A DNA stretch of 64,000 nt from Hansfordia pulvinata (GCA_006538405.1 BJKQ01000024.1:62001-126000), one strand, 5' to 3'; positions 10,933 through 22,219 are shown, counted from the first letter of the stretch. The notes: generated by a model not told the origin, from the sequence alone. Translations and numbers: made by a program.

Positions 10933-11695
10933 AAGCGGTAAGTTCCACGTTCGAGGTTACCAATGATTGTCGCCTTCTCCCAGCACTAGCTAATCCACAT
11001 AGTGACTTATTTGCCGTTGTCATTTACCGTTCCTTTTTCCACCCGCCTTTACTTTCCGACCGTCGCGGCTGTGCTTTTCTGGTATTTTCATCGATCTGGC
11101 TCGCACTAAACTTGTGTTGGCATCCTCTTCTCATATCGAACTGTCCTTACCGCACTTTGCCGCTTTCTTTTCGTTTTTTTTTTTTTTTGCTTAGGTCCTG
11201 TCACTACCGGTAGAATTCAAACGCAATTTTTACTTTACGCGATTCGTTCACTGTGGTTGCCCACGTGAGAATGACTCTATTCTATGATAATAATGGATTA
11301 TCAAATTTAAATTGATAGTCGCAAGCTGTTGCACTGAGGCTTGTAGTTGGGCACAGGTCCCGACTTCGCACGCAACATAATTTTACCGCGTGATGATCCA
11401 ATTCTGATTTGAGCTGAGTTGTTACGTGTAGCGACGAAAGTCCGAGACACCCCGAAGGTAATAAGATTTTGGATCGCTACTTCAGACCCACTTATGTCTG
11501 GAACCTGCCGGCTCAGCCAAGTGGCCCCAGCTGGGAGCTTCTGGCCATCACGCTTGTGCTGCGGTACTGGCTTCCCAGCCGCTCGATCGATCCACCCAAC
11601 GCAGGTGGATCGCTGTACGCTCAACATCGCTGCTCTGAAGGCACCAACAGAATCCTCCATCCATCAGCCACGTTTCTCGCCATCATTAAGATATC
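10933..11695. other. Intergenic: gene U 3' side and C2H2/JmjC promoter
   Basis: Contains a 16-T run at 11174-11189. The part from about 11500 to 11695 is copied in degenerate form, on the minus strand, at 62.35-62.55 kb, joined to the start of the JmjC coding relic. The promoter thus travelled with the gene. Confidence 0.5.
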
Positions 11696-13152
11696 ATGAA
11701 TGTCCAGCAATGCCGTTTGTGTCACCAGAAATTCAGCCAGAATTCATTCCCTCGCCACCAGCGACAACCTCATGCCCGTTGCAACCGATGTCTGGTAGTT
11801 TTCTACGGGCACAAAGCTCGACGTCACAACTGCGCCCGGCAAGATTCTGGGCGCCAGTGCGCCCTCTGTAAGGCATCGTTCGTCAGAAGCAATGCCCTGG
11901 AGAAGCACGTCAAACTGGCTCATGAAGCTGTCCGATGTGGGAAAGTGATCCTTCAAAGTCAGACCAAGTCACACATTTTGAACTGTCACGTCTGCAACCA
12001 GTGGTCCAATCTCGTTCAAAAATATCGTCAGAGTGCAGAAGCAGCCATACGAACAGCGAAAAGAGATCTGGGCAGTCTGCTCGATCATGCCCCAAGCCAT
12101 TCTCGCTTGCAGAAGGAGGGCCCTACCTTCCTTGAGATTCTACAACGATGTACTGTCGGGCGCCCACTATCAGCAGCCAGCTACATGTCCAAAGACGAAT
12201 TTGCCGACGATGAGTTTGTGATCTGCTCGACCGAAGAAGCGAGAACCATACTGGAGAAATCAAGCCCAAAAGTACCACTCATGATTCCTCAGGAGCTGAA
12301 CGAAGATACTTTCTGTCTTCCTATGGATTCTTTCATCACATACTTGTCGTCCTTTCCCACCCTTGATGTCCACGACTTCCAGCAGAGATATCACAAATCG
12401 TCCCCGTTGACCACCCCGAGGTCCTTGCCATCACGAGCGGCCATCCAAAAACTGCAAGACCCTGCTTACGGTCCGATCAACATGCTGAATCTCGGTGGCT
12501 GCAAGCCCCATCCAACTCCGTCTTGCTTGACTTCGTTGCCCTCTTACTCTGTAATGGAAATCGCCAAGACAGAGAGTGGGAAGACGGATTCACCGGTCGC
12601 GATTGACCTGCTTGATTCGACGCGATTCCAACTGTGTGCCAAGAAAGGTGCGTTTTCGATGCCACACATTGATCGTCATGGCGTCATGACCACTGTGTTC
12701 ACCGACTGCGGCGAGAAGCTGTGGCCAATGTGGCATCCACGCATCCTTCCTGACTGGGCATCATCGAGCGCAATACAGCTAGGAGCTCCTATAGGGATCT
12801 ATCTGTATCCTGGATGTCTCCTCATCCAACCGTGTGCAACAGTTCACGCACCGTATTTCTTACTAACGTGGTTATGAGTGGGACTATGCATTGGGATAGC
12901 AGAGAAATTCTGCGAGTTCTACAACTGTCAAAGCTTGAGGCAGAATTCCCATTCATCACCAACGAAGATACCGCGATGGATTTCATTCCGAAAATCAGAC
13001 ATTTATTGAGACTTTGGGAGACAGGGTGTTTGCCTTGGTCATGTAGCTCTGCAACTCAAATACCTGAGTGCAAAAAAATTCTCCAGGTATGTGCCCGCTA
13101 CTATTTCTGGTCCCCATCTGACCTGGGTTAGTGGTTTGAGAATTTCAATTAG
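11696..13152 (+). CDS. C2H2 zinc-finger / JmjC-like dioxygenase protein with a frame break
   Basis: The N-terminus carries zinc-finger-like pairs (CRLCHQKF, CNRCLVVFYG) and a C2H2 finger CALCKASF...HVKLAH. The C-terminal part has the JmjC core: FSMPHIDRHGVMTT with the HxD iron ligands, GEKLWPMW, then PGCLLIQPCATVHAP with the distal His. The frame then breaks at about 12862 in a T run. One added base continues naturally as LTNVVMSGTMHWDS...TNED to a GTATGT intron at 13087-13131 (CTGAC branch) and a short last exon ending at 13152. Total about 470 residues. If translated, it could be an Fe(II)/2-oxoglutarate oxygenase acting on protein or nucleic acid; all three iron ligands are present. The shift may be a sequencing indel. 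Relics lie at 61.9-62.55 kb. Confidence 0.7.
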
Positions 13153-13517
13153 CCGGTTCCCGCTCTGTGCAACGACAGATCGTCGTTGCAGTAGACAAAG
13201 GAATTTGGTCTCTGATACCTTGCGAATTCATTTTTCCCACCTTAGTCCGCTCTTGTCATTCTCTAATGTCATGATGCCGAAGCTCGTCTCTAGTTTCGTT
13301 CTTGCTGTAAGTGATACTGCGTTGCAGGATTTGGTAACAGGTTTTGGTCAAGCTCCGTGGCCCCACCGCCAGCGGATCGGAAAACGGATTCGAGTATTGT
13401 TCTCCTGTGGGGATTTGTATTTATTTAGCGGTAGAGAAGTATTGTTTCTAGATGTCAGAATTATTTTGTTGGTCTTTTCTCTATCCTACAATCATCATTG
13501 ATTTGGCTGCCATTGCG
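13153..13517. other. Intergenic, promoter side of the transthyretin-fold gene
   Basis: Short open frames only. The last 50 bases are similar to the bases just upstream of the paralogue at 49.1 kb. No other element recognised. Confidence 0.35.
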
Positions 13518-14123
13518 ATGGATATCACTTGTCAGGTGCTTACAAAATCACAAAGGCCTGTTGTGGGCATGCGTGTCAGGCTTGCATGCTCGGCACTATC
13601 GACCTACTACGAAGGGACCACTTCTCCCAGCGGTCTTGTCGACCATTGGAATCCATTGTGCATGCCAACAGCTTCTATCCTAGACACCCACCCGGTGTGC
13701 TCCGTCGTATTCGCCGTGGCCGAATATACAGAAAACACCCCTTGGCCCACCATTCAAGTCGACCTTGCATGGACTGAACCCCTTCACCATTACGTCTTAC
13801 TTTGCTGCGATGATCAGAGCTACAGTGTGAGCACCTCCACTAATGAGCCCTCTAAGCGATTAGCGCCAACGCCAAGTCCAGCGGGTGCTCAACGAGATCG
13901 TTATGCGGTGCAGCCACCCATGTTGTCACCAATGGAAGGTGTTCAGTTTGTGAGGGATGAAGGGGTGACTTTGGAAAGACGTCCTTTCGATGGGGCGGCG
14001 GCTCGCCGACCAGGTCGCGGAAGGGGCGGACGCCAGGCCGCAGGATTGAGACGGGGCAATGAAGAGCTCGACTATGAAGCGCTCGGCGATTCTGAAGGGG
14101 GAAAACGAGTACGACGCAACTAG
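13518..14123 (+). CDS. Transthyretin/HIU-hydrolase-fold protein lacking the catalytic residues
   Basis: 201 residues from ATG 13518. The first about 120 residues align in pattern with 5-hydroxyisourate hydrolase/transthyretin: ITCQVL...RPVVGMRVRL at the N-terminus, a T-x-x-G-L-V turn, then TPWPTIQVDL and HHYVLLCCDDQSYSVSTSTN at the C-terminus. In the enzyme these ends are HVLD and the YRGS tetrapeptide. Here His becomes Gln and YRGS becomes STST, so hydrolase activity is unlikely. A basic Gly/Arg-rich tail follows (RRPGRGRGGRQ), absent from the paralogue at 48.75-49.10 kb. The start is chosen because the paralogue also begins just before this strand. Role unknown; a binding or scaffold function is inferred. 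Confidence 0.65.
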   Translation: MDITCQVLTKSQRPVVGMRVRLACSALSTYYEGTTSPSGLVDHWNPLCMPTASILDTHPVCSVVFAVAEYTENTPWPTIQVDLAWTEPLHHYVLLCCDDQSYSVSTSTNEPSKRLAPTPSPAGAQRDRYAVQPPMLSPMEGVQFVRDEGVTLERRPFDGAAARRPGRGRGGRQAAGLRRGNEELDYEALGDSEGGKRVRRN

Positions 14124-14850
14124 CGGGCGCATAACATGCATGGTGGCGCGCCTAATGATGTAACAAAGGTTCTCTTGCTCATAAGCGTCGCTTAGCTGGC
14201 TAGGCAAATCTCCACCTAGAGGAGTCCATGGGATGCGGCACGTATGCAAGTTAGACCCGACAGGCTGGTACCGAAACAATCATCTAACTAATCTTGTCAT
14301 CGGTCCGTCTTTTGTGACTGGGGTGAGGCCGCCATGCATTGATGTAGCGGATAATCTGCCACCAAGATGAGGTACCATTGGTTAGTTCACCGGACATCGA
14401 CTCCCACCATGTTGGTTTTAAAAGGCATGATGCGATATGTTGGAAGGTGGAGCGGCAATTTTCACGCTTATGCAGTGTGATTGCCTTGGCACACAACAAC
14501 CAACGCCAATAACCAACACCAACAGCCAACACGAAATGGGTTTACAGACAACTTGGCCCGCGTTAGGCTCACCCATGTCCAAATTCGCATGTACGATACA
14601 AAATGACCAACTGTCGTCTTTGCAATAGCTCAAAATCATTGCGGTTGGATTTGACTGCCATCTAAAGCTAGAACACCCAAGCCATGATAACAGCGGCCCT
14701 TCCCTCGGTCCTAGCACCAAAATCAACCATACAAGATCGTGCCTACTCGTACACCTGACATCTAGACTCATCGAAGCCTCGGCCGCTCATGTAGACAGAT
14801 CCTTGATTGGTATGACTGGCAGGGTTGCTCAATCATCGATGCGCATTCCC
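14124..14850. other. Convergent intergenic region
   Basis: Lies between the 3' ends of the transthyretin-fold and coiled-coil genes. Open frames here show no domain. It contains a run of ccaacaccaa-type motifs near 14500-14530. No gene supported. Confidence 0.4.
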
Positions 14851-15501
14851 CTAGAAGTCGGAAATGGTGTCGCTCTCGCTGTCGCTGTCAAAGTCGAAAG
14901 CACTGGCTGGATGTGGGGACCTCTCTGTGTCGCTGACGTCATGGGAGATTCCCTGATAGCCTCCCTGCTCAACCGCGCTTTGATACTCTTTGAAGGTCTG
15001 ACTAACCGTATTGGCAATCTGAGCAATCAGCTGGTCTTGCTGGCGGATCTTGTGATCGGACTGTTTGCTATGTGACTGTAGAGCTGAGAATCTGGCCTCC
15101 AATTCTAATGCCGCTTGCCCATCTGACTTTTGCGCTTGGATCTGTCTGTACAGATGACTATTCTCCCGCTCTAGTTCGTCGATCCGCGCCAACAGCTGCT
15201 CCTTGCGGGACAAGCCAGGAGATAATTTGATACGGCGTTCGGATCCTCCATGTGCAGGCGCCGGATGTTTTCGTTCCTCCTGGCTGCTGTCGCCTTCCCC
15301 GTCGCTTTCCAGTGGGCGCAGGAAAAGCTTTGTCTCGTAGGGTTTGCGTTCGAAGTTGGGTCTTTCTGAAGACCGCTCCGAGCTGGGCGGGGACCTTCGG
15401 TTCGACTCTTCCTGGGAGGAAACAGAACTGGGGGGTGAAACAAATTGCACTTGTCGGGGAGCGCCAGGTAATTTAGGGAGCGGTTTTCTGAAAGACTTCA
15501 T
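14851..15501 (-). CDS. Coiled-coil cassette protein
   Basis: 216 residues from ATG 15501 (MKSFRKPLPKLPGAP). A Ser/Pro/Glu-rich N-terminal half is followed by a coiled coil of about 65 residues (ARIDELERENSHLYRQIQAQ to IRQQDQLIAQIANTV) and an acidic tail FDFDSDSESDTISDF. Its start is supported by the relic at 47277, which begins MKLFGKPLPEV. No enzyme motif is present, so it is probably a structural or adaptor protein (inference). It is convergent with the transthyretin-fold gene and tandem with the short helical gene. Confidence 0.7.
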   Translation of the reverse strand: MKSFRKPLPKLPGAPRQVQFVSPPSSVSSQEESNRRSPPSSERSSERPNFERKPYETKLFLRPLESDGEGDSSQEERKHPAPAHGGSERRIKLSPGLSRKEQLLARIDELERENSHLYRQIQAQKSDGQAALELEARFSALQSHSKQSDHKIRQQDQLIAQIANTVSQTFKEYQSAVEQGGYQGISHDVSDTERSPHPASAFDFDSDSESDTISDF

Positions 15502-15660
15502 TGCCGCGAATTCAGGGAAGGTTGTTACGAAACAGTGAAAAAGGGGAGTCAATCAAACTACAAGATAGATGTCTTGTATGCCTTTCGATGAGGTTCCGGT
15601 CACTCGACTGTAAGGGAGCAAGCGATTCGTCTTAATATATTCTCCGGTGTCCTCCTGGCG

Positions 15661-16190
15661 TCAATCTGCACAACAGACAACAGAAAACGGAAAGCGGAAA
15701 ATGGGCACTAAATCTTGGACTAAAAGCTGTTTATGGAGCCCTTTCCGCCCCACCAGACATCCTACAGCCAATTTCACTCGCGTGACATGGTGCTTCATCC
15801 CCTGCTCTTCGTCTTGGACCGCTTTAACTTCCTCAAGTAATCCACCTTGTGGGAGCACTCTGACTAGGTCTTTTGCGAACTCTTGAAGGCCGGACAAGAT
15901 CGAACCAATTGTGTGTTCCACCCTGAGAATGATGTTCTTGATCGTGTCAAGTCGTGAAAGAATCAATATTTGTGCATAATAATATTATCATTAGCTGTTG
16001 TTGACACTCTTGATCTGGCACTCATGGCTTACGCTTGAATATCTCTATAGGCAGCCAGAGACTTGCCCGTGAATCCAGCTGGTGAAATGATGTCACGTAT
16101 CATTTGGGTAGAGCATGGCCTTTCGCGAGGACCGGGAAACTCGACGCCCTGGTCCATCCCTTGAAAAACCGATTTCAGTCCTCACTTAAC
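15661..16190 (-). pseudogene. Short helical cassette protein, broken copy
   Basis: The C-terminal part (15966-15661) reads ILSRLDTIKNIILRVEHTI then FAKDLVRVLPQGGLLEEV, clearly related to the intact copy at 46570-47030. The expected first exon, near 16190-16040, retains DDFNTLSED, but the conserved Trp that follows has become TGA and the frame shifts further on. The intron donor GTAAGC remains near 16035, but no usable acceptor joins the two parts. I therefore call it a pseudogene. Confidence 0.65.
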
Positions 16191-19164
16191 GTGTTGAAGT
16201 CATCGGGTTAGAGATTGCATCGTGCATTCTATCGGTATGACTTGGGCAGGTTGCCTTGGTGCAATGTAAATAGTCGATGCAAGTCTGTCGCCCTTTTCTG
16301 TAGAAAGACATGTTTGACATATCCCCAGTGCTGTGGATAGAACCGACGATTTCCATTGCCCGTCTTTGGATTCCTGGGGTTCCATTCTGGACCAAAAAAG
16401 ACCTGATCGTCCTTGAGGGAAAATTGAAATCATCACCCCGCATATCAGATCAGTGAGACATTTTCCCACATGAAGTTCTCCAACATCTACATGTTCATTT
16501 TAGCTGCCTTTGAGACTATGTATGTCATACCCACGTGCCCCGATGTCTGTGCGTCCGATGCCGTCTATCGCGACCCATGCCTCTCCAATATCGCTCCCTC
16601 GTGCGTCTCATCACCCTCGTGAAATTACCATACTAAATTTGCGCTAGCATCAGCAGGTTGTATCTCACTCATTGTGCTGCGAGCCTGCATGACTCCAACC
16701 CGGCATTCGTGTCTGTTACTTACGATTTTGTAGCCGGGCAGTGCCATGACTTCATCCACGCGAGTCTCCGAAATCCGATCAAGTCAACGAATGCAGAAGC
16801 ATGCGTTGTGTGGTGGGTCTCTCCAATCTCGTGTCGGCTTGGGTTTGAATCTCATGTAAAGGCAGATAGTGTGCAGGGAAGGACCACCTATCGTGCGCCA
16901 ACATGCATATCCAGCAGGGTCGGTCGGACTACAATATGTTGATGTTCAGACCTGGAATGGTAGATTCTGTTACTCGGTCTGATTTCATGCAAACAACTCT
17001 CATCACAGTCACAAGCACGGCTTGATGTGTGCAAAGCCAGATCAAGACCTCTCCGCAAGTGAGAAGTGAAACTGGCCGGTCTGCCACATCGACCGAACCG
17101 AAATCCACGTGGGTACCTTTGCCCGCCGAGACCCCCGCCTCTCACGATGCGGCCTCCTCCTCGTCGAGCGACGGAGGTTCAAATGCTTTGGGTGACACAA
17201 AATAACATTCACAAAACACCCAGTTGATACAGACCTGCACTTCTGCTTATGTTGAAGTTGGTTCGGCGTTTTTCACATCTTGGCAAACCATAGTGACCAT
17301 CACGCCAACCCTACCACTGCCCATATAAAGCGCCGAAAGTACTGCGAGCGATTCCCCTGCTGCAGCATGATCAAGTGTATCGGCTATCTATGAATGGACC
17401 AGGGGGGTACCGATGCATGTAATAACAGTGTTGGAACTGCTATAAAGTTGTGTGTTAGGTTTTCTGTCACCGAGGTGATCAGCTTCTATTTGATAATTGG
17501 TCTCACTTTCACTGCATCGGGTGCCATGTGGTTGGTTTTTCAATCTTGTTCTTCGTGGCTCACTCTCTTTACACAATATGCGTCGCTCTTTCGCACTCCC
17601 TCCTAGAACAGCGAAATTCCAGGTACGGCTCACGGTATACGATGAAGTATAAATCTGAGCTTGTCAGACCTGATGATGAGGTGGCTACATCAGAGCATTG
17701 TTGTTCTAGCAGTATATACTGGCGTCTTGGTTTTACGGAAACAAGAAAAGCCGCCGCAGGTCTACATGAAATCAGTCGATAAAAGACAATGGAAGTTCTG
17801 GAGGAAAGGTTACCCATTCGCAAACAGGAATCTGTCACCCATTCCCAGGTAATATTTCACCTCCATCATGCAATGAGTCCCGACTGCGAAATACTGCACA
17901 CACGACGCCGTCCAGAGTCCAGCAACGCCTACAGCCATATCCCTTGACATCCTCACTCCTGCTAAGCAATCCCGGCTGAATAGGTAAGCATGCTAAAGTA
18001 TGTCGCTTTTGAGTTTATCTTCAGCAGCAATATCGTCTTGGACAGTCCGGAATTTTGTTCAATATCGGTGCGACATATCCTAATTCTCAATTCAAATAGG
18101 GGGTTCGTTGCCATTTCTAAAGCAAAAGTGAACATGAGTTGTAGAAACAAGCCCATAAACTTGACGTTTTGACCACATAGTTTTGAACCCTACATAAATT
18201 TCTCTTTACTTGCATTGCTTTCTGAAGAAAGCGCGGTAGCTCAGGTCAAGGTCGGAAATATGGCCGCCAAGCCGGTATCAAATATTTGATCTGAAGTGGC
18301 ATTGAAGGCATCGCATGATGATACTTACAATTGAGAAGATCAGCGAAAAGATCATTGACCACGCCCTGCCATACGTCCACATAACCCTACCACCTTGCAT
18401 GGATGCTATCTCAGCTTTGAGAGTACTAAGAAGGGCTAAAAAGCTCGATTTGTTCCCACTTTCTTGTTCCGAGACGAACAAATCACAATAAGAGAAAGCT
18501 ATGTTTTGAGTAGGATAAGTGCTTGCGATCTAATAGCTGCGTGCATTACAAATCGGAGTGTCGCCTGGGTCTGGCAAGTAGTACGAGGGTTTTGCAGGTC
18601 GAGATTTGTGGTTTACACTAGCTGGGTCCGCGCATAGATCGCTAACAGAGATCCATAACATGCTAAAGCTACTCAACAAGCCCACTAAAATGTTGCGCCA
18701 CCGATCCCTTCCCCTCAGCCGTCAATGCATGGGCAAATGCCTTAGCCCAGCAAGCCCTACTTCCTCATCTGCCGGTCTTCAATTCGGATATTGACCACAT
18801 TTGCATATATGATGGGCGTGGGGGCTATGCTACATTGACGATGTCTTGAAAAGCTCTTGAGAAAACATGCATCCACTAACGCTAGACAAAGAATGGCCCT
18901 TGAGCAACGTTTTGAATAGCCTTTAGAGCCTCGGCGGATGTCATACTCCGCTCGAAGCACGCATCAGTCACCACAGAAGTCAGTCCCAGTCACTGCGTCC
19001 GGACGCGATTCATTGCTTTGAGCAGAGAAAGGAGTTGTTTACAACCCCAGACGGCCAATGTTTTCAAGGGTTAATTTCTTAGGGCTCGGAGAATTTATAT
19101 CAGTTTCGTAATTTTCAGGTGATGACAGGGGGTATCAGAAATTAATCATATTTCAAGGCCAGAA
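16191..19164. other. Long gene-poor stretch
   Basis: About 3 kb with only short frames on both strands (longest 94 codons). None has a recognisable domain, and no exon chain with good splice sites emerges. A hydrophobic frame at 17394-17606 might be a membrane fragment, but nothing else supports it. No tRNA, rRNA or repeat array seen. It separates cassette copy A from the kinase-like gene. Confidence 0.45.
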
Positions 19165-21516
19165 TTATCTTCTGCTAGCAATGTGCGACAGGCCGTTTCT
19201 AGAAGACATAACCCAGAAATCCGCTACCTCGTGCGTGACATCGTACAGCTCGGTTTGGAAGCGGTCCGATTTCCCAGGTCTATGGGCAGGCTTCAGGTCT
19301 TCCAAAATAAAGTTCTGCCTCTGCATGATTTGCTTCGAATCAAGTTCCCCAAGCGGCAGACGGCAGCTCTGTCCAGGCTCCTTCATGCCACTCACTTTAG
19401 ACCTCTCGAAATCAATCACCATGACTTGCCCACATCGCTCGTCATAGAGCAGGTTTCGCACTTCTGCGTCGCAATGGAGCACTCCTAGCTGGTGTATTCT
19501 TTGATAAGCAAGATTGATCTTGCACAGGATTGCCTGTTTCTCATCCTGGCTGGTGCAGTTGGGCAAAGACCGTCCGCCATGGCTGAGGAGCATAAGATGA
19601 GTGAAAACGCCATGATCGTAGTATTGAGGCAGAACCAGTTCGACCATACCTAAGAGCACGGGAACACACAGCCCTTGCAAGGGTTGAAGGCGATTATAAA
19701 CCGCAGCTTCATGTTGTAGTCGATGCGAGTCGAGACGCTCCATGCCCTTGGCGACAAAGGTGTAACCGTGCGAAGACAATCGTACTTTGAAGAGCGCTCC
19801 AAGAGCGCCAGAGAGATAAAGAGGAGCACAATCGGCATTGCGACCTCGATCATGGGCGAGTTGGCCGCGAATGAGCTGGAGGAACCTGGATAGCTTGGGG
19901 TGTTTCTTCCTGTGATCCTTCAGGTTTGGACACCTCCGGTCCATGGAGCCCCCCCGCGCAAGGCCAGAGAGACATTCCTGGGAGCAATAAGGACGGTCAT
20001 GCACTCTAGTTGTTCCAGTATTGCTCTCTCTCTGCCGCTGACTGCTGCGCTGGCCTCGAGTATGTGACGCACGAGAGGTCCTGTCCTGTTCGGAGCGAGC
20101 AAGCGGGCCCGGCGATGGGGATGGAGATGAATGGTCTCCCTCATCATCATCAGTGTCCCTCTGTTGTGAATCATCTCCATGCGGCTTGCATCGGGACCGA
20201 GTGCGAATTGGGGATCGAGAAAATCCCTTCCATCGTGAGGGAACGTAAGGAGAAGCCCGCACTGGTTTCCGCTCACTCGGTGGTATGTTCTTCAGCACGT
20301 CGTCGTACTCGACAGCCCAGATTCCAAGCTTTTCCGCTGCATCGTGCCATGCCGCTGGGGGTGGCTCGGCACGAATAGCCTGGAGAACGAAGGCGAAAAT
20401 CTGAGACACTGCAGTCCGGTGCAACTTGGCGTCGTCGTCGTCTACCACATCCTCATTGGGGATGCATATGTAATATTCGACGATGGCAGGGTCGTCCGGG
20501 ATGTGCAGAAAGACAATGACCTCCCCAGTGCATATATACCCGTACTGCACGCCTTTGCCAATCATGTACGAGAACAACTGTGTGATGACGGCGGCCGAGA
20601 GCCTCCGAGCAGCAAATTCGAAGCCTTCGCCAGATTGCTGGATGATATCCTTCTCGGGTTGGATGACGGATAACAGACCAGTGACAAGGGTGTCGCGGCT
20701 TAGCTTGTGAGGGGGCTTGTATTCGATTGCCACAGCAGGAGCCTTCTGACCAAATGCATCTTCGTAGATGCAAAACTGGTCGGCGCGATTGCCCTTGCCC
20801 CGGGCCTTCCGCCTGATCCTCGGAGCAGCTGACTGTCGAGGGCGAGCGTCAATGGACATGTCTTCCATGGAGGTGGTGAAAGACTCATCAATCTCGCCTA
20901 AGTTCGTATGGCTCTCGAACGAGAGTGTGCCATTCAAGTCCAGTGCCGATCGCAGGTGCTTATCATTGTATGTGGCATCAAACAATTTGCGGACCATGTT
21001 CTCGACTGTGTCACGCTCGAAGTCGCGGAGTCCAAGCTCGCTGCTGATAGGGCGGATAATGGTTTTGACGTAGTCAAGCTGGTTCGAAGAGGGAAACACG
21101 GAATCGGAGGGGAACGATTGACCTGTCGACAAGACGTTCCAGATAGCTTCTTGCTCGGAGGGGAAGGACTGCCAGTGGACGATCTGCCGCGGGTAGATTC
21201 GCCCTGTTGGATTTGTCGTGTCGCCCTGGGTGGTCGAAGAAGGTTCAGTGACAACTTTGATGGCGAGGCTCAGCTCATGGGAGCCTTCGAGAAAATCTTG
21301 GAGCGATTGTGGTTGTGATGACTGAGCAGCCTTTTCTGCTTCTTGTCGTCGGCGGGTTTCTTCATCTCGTTGGCGATCTGCTTCTTGTCGTTGGCGATCT
21401 GCTTCTTGTCGTCGGCGATTTTCTTCCTCTCGCTGGCGATCCGATTCCTCTCGCTGGCGCCTCGCTTCCTCGAGAAGCAGCTTGAGCCTCTGGAGCTCAT
21501 CTGCCCGATTGTCCAT
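19165..21516 (-). CDS. Coiled-coil / PD-(D/E)XK-like / protein-kinase-like fusion
   Basis: A single 783-residue open frame. Residues 1-65 form a Glu/Arg/Gln-rich coiled coil coded by short repeats (RRRQEADRQRQEADRQ). The middle domain has a restriction-nuclease-like signature, AVAIEYKPPHKL (E265, K267), followed by a helical region; this part is inferred. A low-complexity Ser/Asp linker (420-500) leads to a small Cys motif YCSQECLSGLARGG. A kinase-like domain follows with GYTFVAKG (K590), QHEAAVY (E603), HCDAEVRN (D683, N688) and IDFER (D702). Lys, Glu, Asp, Asn and the second Asp are all kept, so phosphotransfer is possible, though DFG is DFE. Similar fusions are common in ascomycetes; nuclease-kinase pairs also occur in Crinkler-type effectors. 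Neighbours do not suggest a pathway. Confidence 0.75.
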   Translation of the reverse strand: MDNRADELQRLKLLLEEARRQREESDRQREEENRRRQEADRQRQEADRQRDEETRRRQEAEKAAQSSQPQSLQDFLEGSHELSLAIKVVTEPSSTTQGDTTNPTGRIYPRQIVHWQSFPSEQEAIWNVLSTGQSFPSDSVFPSSNQLDYVKTIIRPISSELGLRDFERDTVENMVRKLFDATYNDKHLRSALDLNGTLSFESHTNLGEIDESFTTSMEDMSIDARPRQSAAPRIRRKARGKGNRADQFCIYEDAFGQKAPAVAIEYKPPHKLSRDTLVTGLLSVIQPEKDIIQQSGEGFEFAARRLSAAVITQLFSYMIGKGVQYGYICTGEVIVFLHIPDDPAIVEYYICIPNEDVVDDDDAKLHRTAVSQIFAFVLQAIRAEPPPAAWHDAAEKLGIWAVEYDDVLKNIPPSERKPVRASPYVPSRWKGFSRSPIRTRSRCKPHGDDSQQRDTDDDEGDHSSPSPSPGPLARSEQDRTSRASHTRGQRSSQRQRESNTGTTRVHDRPYCSQECLSGLARGGSMDRRCPNLKDHRKKHPKLSRFLQLIRGQLAHDRGRNADCAPLYLSGALGALFKVRLSSHGYTFVAKGMERLDSHRLQHEAAVYNRLQPLQGLCVPVLLGMVELVLPQYYDHGVFTHLMLLSHGGRSLPNCTSQDEKQAILCKINLAYQRIHQLGVLHCDAEVRNLLYDERCGQVMVIDFERSKVSGMKEPGQSCRLPLGELDSKQIMQRQNFILEDLKPAHRPGKSDRFQTELYDVTHEVADFWVMSSRNGLSHIASRR

Positions 21517-22219
21517 GGCGACTGGTGTTGATAGATGGATGATGAATTGCGTAGTGACGCGATGCGAGTCGCGTTGTTTACATTCAGTCCCAGTCCGGAA
21601 ATTGGAGACCGTTTGTCCGTGATGGGCTTAGCGTAGCTAAGTGCTTTAGAGCATGAGTTCCATTGGCCCGCTTAAATAAGTATCCCAAACAGTGTTGTTA
21701 GCGTGCACTCACCTAACCCACTGGCCAGATTAGCAGGGTAGCAGCGAGTGAAATGATCGAAATGTCAACAAACGACGCACCTTGCAATTTGTGCACGAAG
21801 ACGTTCCCCTAAAGGTTCTTATAAGTTTTAAAGGAGCACTTTAAAGCAGGGAAGAAAGTGCACAGCCTGTAAACAATTACTGATTGCGAGGGAATGAAGA
21901 AGTCATTGCTGGAATAAAAACCTGTAAGGTCAAAAATATGATTCTCGAGGTGACTTTGATGTCAAGAGCTTGCTTCTCTACTAGCCTGCGCAGAATAAGG
22001 AAAGCGCCCTGTCAATCATTGCAATAGAGATTCTCCAATACTGATCTGGTTTGTAAAAAGGCGTTACCGGAGAGGTCTTCCCATTATCAAGATTCGGTCT
22101 TCTAGGAAGAAAATCGGAGTCAAATCTGAGCTGTTCATCCCCTTGGTAGTTCTGACCCAGTAGCTAGTCATCTGTTTGCTACCGCCGCATACCTATTCCC
22201 CGAGTCTCCTGGAGCGCAC
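21517..22219. other. Promoter region of the kinase-like gene; otherwise empty
   Basis: About 700 bases upstream of the kinase-like start and next to an ankyrin relic. Short frames only; no repeat or RNA gene seen. Confidence 0.4.

Larger units (their letters stand above)
5865..16190. other. Cassette copy A (near-complete seven-gene unit)
   Basis: Order and strands are ATPase(+), patatin relic(-), protein U(+), C2H2/JmjC(+), transthyretin-fold(+), coiled-coil(-), short helical protein(-). The same order, inverted, is found at 46.6-52.4 kb, and a partial set in the same orientation at 58.2-62.6 kb. The patatin and short helical genes are broken here; the JmjC gene has a one-base shift. I did not find terminal repeats or a target-site duplication by eye. 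Confidence 0.75.

Noticed and set aside
12828..12887. A GTGTGC...CTAAC...GAG intron that would explain the JmjC frame break
   Set aside because: It would remove the conserved TVHAP segment holding the distal iron ligand; a one-base loss explains the data better.
17140..17200. tRNA-like T-loop sequence ggttcaaatgc
   Set aside because: No acceptor stem, D-arm or anticodon arm could be folded around it.
17394..17606. Small membrane protein ORF
   Set aside because: Hydrophobic composition alone, in an otherwise random region; no start context or homologous copy.
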